A program made the translations under genes and the position numbers. A stretch of 64,000 nucleotides of DNA from Penium margaritaceum (taxonomy: Eukaryota; Streptophyta; Zygnematophyceae; Desmidiales; Peniaceae), in NCBI GenBank assembly GCA_023375785.1, contig SZWC01004799.1, positions 1-64,000 of the forward strand. The letters run 5' to 3'. The notes under the pieces are model-generated. The model saw only the letters and a program-made list of their open reading frames with translations. It was not told where the DNA came from and made no database searches. This document shows, piece after piece, positions 63,801-64,000 of this stretch. Numbering within the stretch: position 1 is the first letter of the stretch; every line of letters starts with the position of its first letter.

Positions 63801-64000
63801 TCCGACTCAGTACCATCTCTTGCCCAATCTTGCTACGCACATGGCCCATGTGATAGCCTCCGACCCATGCCATCAGTGAGCCCACAGACTGTCGCACCGC
63901 GCCCCGTGGCGACTGGACCCCCTGTGGCTCCACGTGTCTCCTCCACACCCACGGTCGTGAGTGGGGATCCTCGCACCAATGTCATCGGCCTCACCACTTC

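Larger units (their letters stand above)
58551..64000 (+). mobile_element. Copia-7, copia element of the Copia-4 family, running off the window
   Basis: 5' LTR, exact primer site, leader, Gag, protease, integrase and linker repeats are present; RT, RNase H and 3' LTR lie beyond 64000. It is collinear with Copia-4 from LTR to linker. Frames are broken by stops and shifts. The target duplication cannot be checked. Confidence 0.9.

Overview
This is eukaryotic, repeat-dominated DNA. I recognise no intact host gene, tRNA or rRNA in it. Almost every readable protein fragment belongs to Ty1/copia LTR retrotransposons in the order Gag, protease, integrase, reverse transcriptase, RNase H. Three clear primer-binding sites (TGGTATCAGAGC or one mismatch, at 37499, 40108 and 59404) and a fourth on the minus strand (16944) match the 3' end of plant initiator tRNA-Met. 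Five-base target duplications are typical of copia. Many in-frame stops sit where a related copy keeps Gln or Trp, as expected from C-to-T decay of methylated repeats. My best guess is a large, transposon-rich genome of the green plant lineage (land plant or streptophyte alga); no host gene confirms this. Element names used here (Copia-1 to Copia-8, NA-1, NA-2) are working labels, not database names.

Layout. 1-2455: an (ATAGAT)n repeat and AT-rich DNA without recognisable genes. 2456-10735: Copia-2a, whose pol is split by Copia-1 (3319-8704). 10736-11953: trinucleotide-rich DNA and a 57-bp palindrome. 11954-20183: Copia-2b, whose pol is split by the minus-strand non-autonomous element NA-1 (13873-18857); NA-1 itself carries a solo LTR (14079-14803) and an NA-2-type LTR (17261-18586). 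20184-27784: minus-strand Copia-6, with an LTR block at each end.

27785-52390 is a nested stack. Copia-3 sits inside the right LTR block of Copia-6 (target duplication AGTCA at 27780 and 52391). Copia-4 (36654-52218) sits inside the 3' LTR of Copia-3. Copia-5 (39465-44544, target duplication GCAAT) sits inside the leader/gag of Copia-4. An NA-2 solo LTR (49995-50977, target duplication CATTG) sits inside the RNase H of Copia-4. A Copia-1-type solo LTR (about 31979-32697) sits between the gag and protease of Copia-3. 52391-53399 is the rest of the Copia-6 LTR block. 53400-58380 is a minus-strand retroelement-like unit with an unfamiliar coding region. 58551-64000 is Copia-7, a relative of Copia-4, running off the window.

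No element here could act on its own: every pol has stops and frameshifts, and most have catalytic-site changes. The less usual features are the long leaders between LTR and gag, made of GCA/GTA-type trinucleotide arrays that stay open as alanine-rich frames, with a hairpin after a CAGGGGAA motif and 12-bp TGACGTCA arrays; a 36-bp (12-codon) periodic linker between integrase and RT in several families; a 124-bp inverted piece of RT inside Copia-5; and the unknown minus-strand protein at 54.2-56.8 kb with a 240-bp internal repeat.
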